Assembly (NCBI GenBank): GCA_902464195.1
Contig: CABQJB010000092.1
Coordinates: 1-8,255 of the forward strand
Origin: an uncultured Megasphaera sp.
Lineage (GTDB): Bacteria > Bacillota > Negativicutes > Veillonellales > Megasphaeraceae
DNA: 8,255 nt
Direction: 5' to 3'
A program made the translations under genes and the position numbers. The notes beneath the pieces were generated by a model. That model was not told the origin of the DNA. It searched no databases and saw nothing but the letters and a program-made list of their open reading frames with translations. Shown piece after piece: positions 5,492-8,255 of the stretch; position 1 is the first letter of the stretch, and every line of letters starts with the position of its first letter.

Positions 5492-6406
5492 TTATTTGAC
5501 TTTTTGCTCATCAATGACATTCTTGATGCTCTTCAAGTCCTTGATGTCGACTTCTTTCAGGAGCTGGCGGAACTGGGCCAGCTGCTTTTCGACTTCCGGT
5601 GATAATTTCGGGAATTTCGGGTTAATGGCCTTGAGCTCCTTGAGGACGATCTGGGCAACGACATAGCGCGTATACCACTTGTCATCAGCCGGGACGATGT
5701 ACCAGGGAGCGTACTTCGTCGACGTAGCCGATAAGACTTCGCCGTAGACTTTCTGATAGCGGTTCCAGTATTGCCGTTCCTCGATGTCGGACATGTCGAA
5801 CTTCCAATTTTTCTGCTTGGTCAGGATACGGTCGATGAGGCGTTTCTTTTGTTCATCTTTCGACAAATGGAGGAAGATCTTGACCATAGGGAAACCGTTT
5901 TCCGACAAGTATCGTTCCCAGTCGCGTATCTGGCGGTAGCGCGTTTCCCAGATATCCTTGCGGACCAGTTTTTCCGGCATACCGTCGCTCTTGATGAGGT
6001 TGTGGATGCGGGCGACGACGACTTCTTCATAATGGGAGCGGTTGAAGATACCGATTTCACCCCGGCCGGGCAGAGCCTTATTGATGCGCCACATATAGTC
6101 GTGATCCAGTTCTTCCGAGCTCGGTTTCTTGAAGCTGTGTACTTTGACGCCAGCCGGATTGAGGTGGGCAAAGACGTGTTTGACCGTACCATCTTTCCCG
6201 GCCGCATCCATAGCCTGCAGGACGATGATCAGGCCGTAGTGATTGTCGGCACAGAGTTTTTCCTGTAAATCCTGCATTTCGGAAATCGTCTGGTCCAATA
6301 GTTCGCCTTTGACTTTCTTCTTGTCGATGTCCACATCGCAAGTCGTCGACCACTGGCTCAAATCAATTTTTTCGCCTTCTTTGGCTAAATATCGGGAAAT
6401 ATCCAT
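5492..6406 (-). CDS. ppk2: Polyphosphate kinase 2 family, class III-like
   Basis: A 304-residue PPK2 enzyme, one P-loop kinase domain, which moves phosphate between polyphosphate and nucleotides in the cytoplasm. The Walker A motif is at residues 65-74 (AMDAAGKDGT, Lys71). The Walker B-like segment is IGIFNRSHYEE (118-128). Further family stretches are the Arg/Lys-rich lid (EQKKRLIDR, 185-193), FDMSDIEERQYWNRY (203-217) and APWYIVPADDKWYTR (233-247). FNRSHYE with Asn, rather than the Asp form (DRSWYNR-like) of class I, points to class III. Characterised class III members use polyphosphate to phosphorylate both AMP and ADP; that activity is inferred here. ATG 6406 has AAGGAG (6420-6415) 8 bases upstream. 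It starts 27 bases after the AsmA-like gene and probably shares its transcript. It ends in tandem stops (TAATAA), and no clear terminator follows before the ferritin promoter. Confidence 0.9.
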   Translation of the reverse strand: MDISRYLAKEGEKIDLSQWSTTCDVDIDKKKVKGELLDQTISEMQDLQEKLCADNHYGLIIVLQAMDAAGKDGTVKHVFAHLNPAGVKVHSFKKPSSEELDHDYMWRINKALPGRGEIGIFNRSHYEEVVVARIHNLIKSDGMPEKLVRKDIWETRYRQIRDWERYLSENGFPMVKIFLHLSKDEQKKRLIDRILTKQKNWKFDMSDIEERQYWNRYQKVYGEVLSATSTKYAPWYIVPADDKWYTRYVVAQIVLKELKAINPKFPKLSPEVEKQLAQFRQLLKEVDIKDLKSIKNVIDEQKVK

Positions 6407-6433
6407 AGTAAAAACTCCTTTCTCTATCTATGT

Positions 6434-7777
6434 TCACGGGACTGCCTGCGGACCGCCTTTTCCCCAGCGGCTCCGCTTCCCGTTTTTATAGTCGATGTTG
6501 ATGGCCCCTATCTTGACTTTGCCATTGACAATGGAAAAAGCATCCGTCGATACGTCGCCAAAGAACATGGAAATAACGACGTCCCGGAAGTTCAGGGTCT
6601 TGCCATCCTGAGCAAAAGAACCGGAAATACCCCGGAAGGGAAGCTGGTGATAGCGTCCCGGGCCGGACTGGAAATCACCATAAATGGCCTTTGTATGAGC
6701 TGTTTTATTTTCTTCCATGTGCAGGTTCAAGTCGACGTTGCAGCGCAGGAAGAGGTCATGAGCCGCAATGCCGCCTTTGAGCTGGGATCCGGTCATGTCG
6801 GCCGTATACGATTTATCGTCCAGGTTTACCTGCCCATGGCCTTTCATAGTGCCGCCGAAGACACCGGCTGTGACTTCGTTCACATCGAGCAGGCCCTGTT
6901 CATAATGGACCTGTCCTACGACATCGGTAAAGACCAGGGCCGTAATATCCAGACGGTCCATCTTCAAGGTCCCGTCGATGACCGGGGCATATAACGGGCC
7001 GCGGATGTCTGCCGAAACCGTCGCCGGGTCATCGATATCGAGGCCGGCCCCGAGGGAACGGGGATTGCAGTCGCTCAGCAAGAGCGACAAATTGTATTGC
7101 GGCGTTTCTGGCTTGAAATCCAGGCTGCCGCGGATACGCAGGGACTTGGCATCGATGGTGCCGGAAAAGTGACCGGCCCGCAAGTCGATATTCGTCTTGC
7201 CCTTGGTATGGATATCGGAAGAGAACTCGACGTCGCCAATCTTGAAATGGCGGCCTGGCGCTTCGGCTTCGATGACGCTCTGATGCAGGGCGACATGGCA
7301 ATTAAAAGGACGGTTGCTCTTAGGCCCGGTGACTTTGATAAAATCCCGCGGGTCACTGCTTTGATGGTCACTGGCTTTCTTGATATGCTGTAACTCCATT
7401 TTATCATTAAAGACCAAATGAATATAGGCATTATTCAAAGTCACGTCTTCGACAGTCTGCGTGCCGATATGAGCCGTCAGGACATCGCTCAGCTTGACAG
7501 TAAAATGACCTTCCGGGATTTGGACCAGCGTATCTCCGTCTTCATCGTTCCATACCAGGTTCTCAAAGGAGACGGTACCGCCTGGCGTCGCTGTCAGGCG
7601 TTCCACTGTAACCGTACCGGGGAAGAGCTGGCGTTCTGCGACAACCTGGTTGAAGATATCCGCCGCCTTATAGCTCATGTAGAAACAGAGCCCATAAAGG
7701 ACGGCGGCGGCTATCAAGGCGATAGTCCCGATGCGTTTCAGTTTCCGTTTATGCCGGACATACCATTTATTCCACAT
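6434..7777 (-). CDS. AsmA/TamB-like inner-membrane-anchored protein
   Basis: A 447-residue protein with a short basic N-terminus, one membrane segment (about residues 16-34), and then a long run of amphipathic beta strands with repeated hydrophobic/polar alternation. Examples are TVTVERLTATPGGTVSFENLVW, GTIDAKSLRIRGSLDF and VIDGTLKMDRLDITALVF. This topology and the GxLxLxxL-type rhythm are typical of AsmA/TamB-like proteins, which anchor in the inner membrane and extend a beta groove across the periplasm for lipid or envelope-protein traffic. It is short for TamB. The family assignment is by look, not by a conserved motif, and a direct role is inferred. Its ATG 7777 overlaps the end of the upstream gene by 11 bases, with a GGGGGAA stretch ahead, which suggests translational coupling. 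It ends 27 bases before ppk2. The C-terminus is basic and Gly/Pro rich (KRSRWGKGGPQAVP). Confidence 0.75.
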   Translation of the reverse strand: MWNKWYVRHKRKLKRIGTIALIAAAVLYGLCFYMSYKAADIFNQVVAERQLFPGTVTVERLTATPGGTVSFENLVWNDEDGDTLVQIPEGHFTVKLSDVLTAHIGTQTVEDVTLNNAYIHLVFNDKMELQHIKKASDHQSSDPRDFIKVTGPKSNRPFNCHVALHQSVIEAEAPGRHFKIGDVEFSSDIHTKGKTNIDLRAGHFSGTIDAKSLRIRGSLDFKPETPQYNLSLLLSDCNPRSLGAGLDIDDPATVSADIRGPLYAPVIDGTLKMDRLDITALVFTDVVGQVHYEQGLLDVNEVTAGVFGGTMKGHGQVNLDDKSYTADMTGSQLKGGIAAHDLFLRCNVDLNLHMEENKTAHTKAIYGDFQSGPGRYHQLPFRGISGSFAQDGKTLNFRDVVISMFFGDVSTDAFSIVNGKVKIGAINIDYKNGKRSRWGKGGPQAVP

Positions 7778-8255
7778 GTTCCCCCGTCTTCTTTGCGCTC
7801 ATATCACTAATTTTCCAAGTGCTCCCGTCTTTTGTCATGGTCACCTGACCGTTGAAATACTGGACTTTAACTTTGGCACTGCCTGGAATGCGGTCCCGCG
7901 CTTTCAAAGTAAAGGAAAAGGTCGTCTTATCGCTGCCGGAAGCAATTTTGCGGAGATTGGAAACGTCACTGGACAAGGTATTGGCGTAGCCCGGCGCGTA
8001 ACCATCATAACCGCCGACAGAATTCTGGAAGTCCCCCGTCAGCATCTGGAAGGCATCTTGCAGGCGGTGATTGGAAATGGCCTTGTGGTACGCCAGGAAA
8101 GCCTGTTTCGCGCCATCCGTCTTTTCATCGGCCAGGCGGACGCTGATGTATTCGACAGTCTGGCTGTTCTTGCTGACGGCAAAGCGCAGGATGCCCTGTT
8201 TCCCGTCGTCCGTCTTAAAGGTGTATTCGTAATGGATCTGGGCTCCGTATTCCGA
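7767..8255 (-). CDS. NTF2-like envelope or cytoplasmic protein, 5' part missing
   Basis: The frame is open from the window edge to TAA at 7769-7767, giving at least 162 residues, so the gene starts outside the window. An ATG at 8045 lies inside the frame and is not the start. The visible part holds a beta-rich stretch (YEYTFKTDDGKQGILRFAVSKN), a helical segment with the NTF2-like opening AFLAYHKAISNHRLQDAFQMLTG, and a closing run of strands (SAKVKVQYF, GQVTMTKDGSTWKISDM). The final strand pair with a Gly-x-Trp-Lys-Ile is common in NTF2-like lipoproteins and DUF4878-like domains. A signal peptide or lipobox, if any, would lie in the missing part. It overlaps the AsmA-like gene by 11 bases. The function is unknown; a periplasmic partner for that protein is a guess. 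Confidence 0.8.
   Translation of the reverse strand, partial: SEYGAQIHYEYTFKTDDGKQGILRFAVSKNSQTVEYISVRLADEKTDGAKQAFLAYHKAISNHRLQDAFQMLTGDFQNSVGGYDGYAPGYANTLSSDVSNLRKIASGSDKTTFSFTLKARDRIPGSAKVKVQYFNGQVTMTKDGSTWKISDMSAKKTGEHVE

Noticed and set aside
5470..5495. TTGACA with TATTAT on the plus strand between ppk2 and ferritin
   Set aside because: The spacer is only 14 bases and no plus-strand gene follows; the same bases serve the minus-strand ferritin promoter region.
5771..6268. Plus-strand open frame opposite ppk2
   Set aside because: It is antisense to a complete PPK2 and has no family resemblance or ribosome binding site of its own.
7767..8045. A 92-residue gene starting at ATG 8045
   Set aside because: The frame stays open to the window edge with protein-like sequence, and no ribosome binding site precedes 8045; it is the 3' part of a longer gene.

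Overview
The window most likely comes from an anaerobic, fermentative, outer-membrane-bearing Firmicute of the class Negativicutes, with Megasphaera or a close relative as best guess. This is inferred from the gene set: a propionate-type CoA-transferase close to the Megasphaera/Clostridium propionicum enzymes, an exported anaerobic-type cobaltochelatase under a B12 riboswitch, an AsmA/TamB-like envelope protein, and strong AAGGAGG-type ribosome binding sites. No rRNA, tRNA, CRISPR array, transposase or phage gene is visible. The coding density and gene content look chromosomal and mostly housekeeping.

Layout. Bases 95-1555 (+) hold a lone regulator-like gene with an N-terminal helix-turn-helix and about 400 residues I cannot name. 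It converges on the CoA-transferase gene (3396-1813, -). The 257-base gap between them is packed with palindromes: a REP/BIME-like inverted doublet (1557-1648), a perfect 24-base palindrome with A and T tracts that serves as a two-way terminator (1653-1695), and a second two-hairpin repeat (1733-1784). Every gene after base 1556 is on the minus strand. Going upstream along that strand: pct; cbiK (signal peptide plus the cobaltochelatase His-Glu-His set); a 344-base stretch holding a cobalamin riboswitch aptamer (4853-4699), a leader hairpin and a terminator (4606-4556); a non-haem ferritin with its own promoter; a class III-like PPK2 polyphosphate kinase; an AsmA-like anchored protein; and the 3' part of an NTF2-like protein cut by the window end.

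How the parts may work together. The NTF2-like, AsmA-like and ppk2 genes are spaced as one operon, the first two overlapping by 11 bases. Ferritin has an extended -10 promoter and a 16-base palindrome touching its ribosome binding site. The riboswitch begins only 23 bases after the ferritin stop codon, with no terminator and no convincing promoter between, so cbiK may be read at least partly from the ferritin transcript and gated by B12. pct has its own -10 element. The points most worth following are the exported, B12-controlled cobaltochelatase beside ferritin, the REP doublet with compensatory stem changes, and the terminator sequence family shared between the convergent-gene gap and the riboswitch leader. 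I did not find a clearly new multi-gene system.
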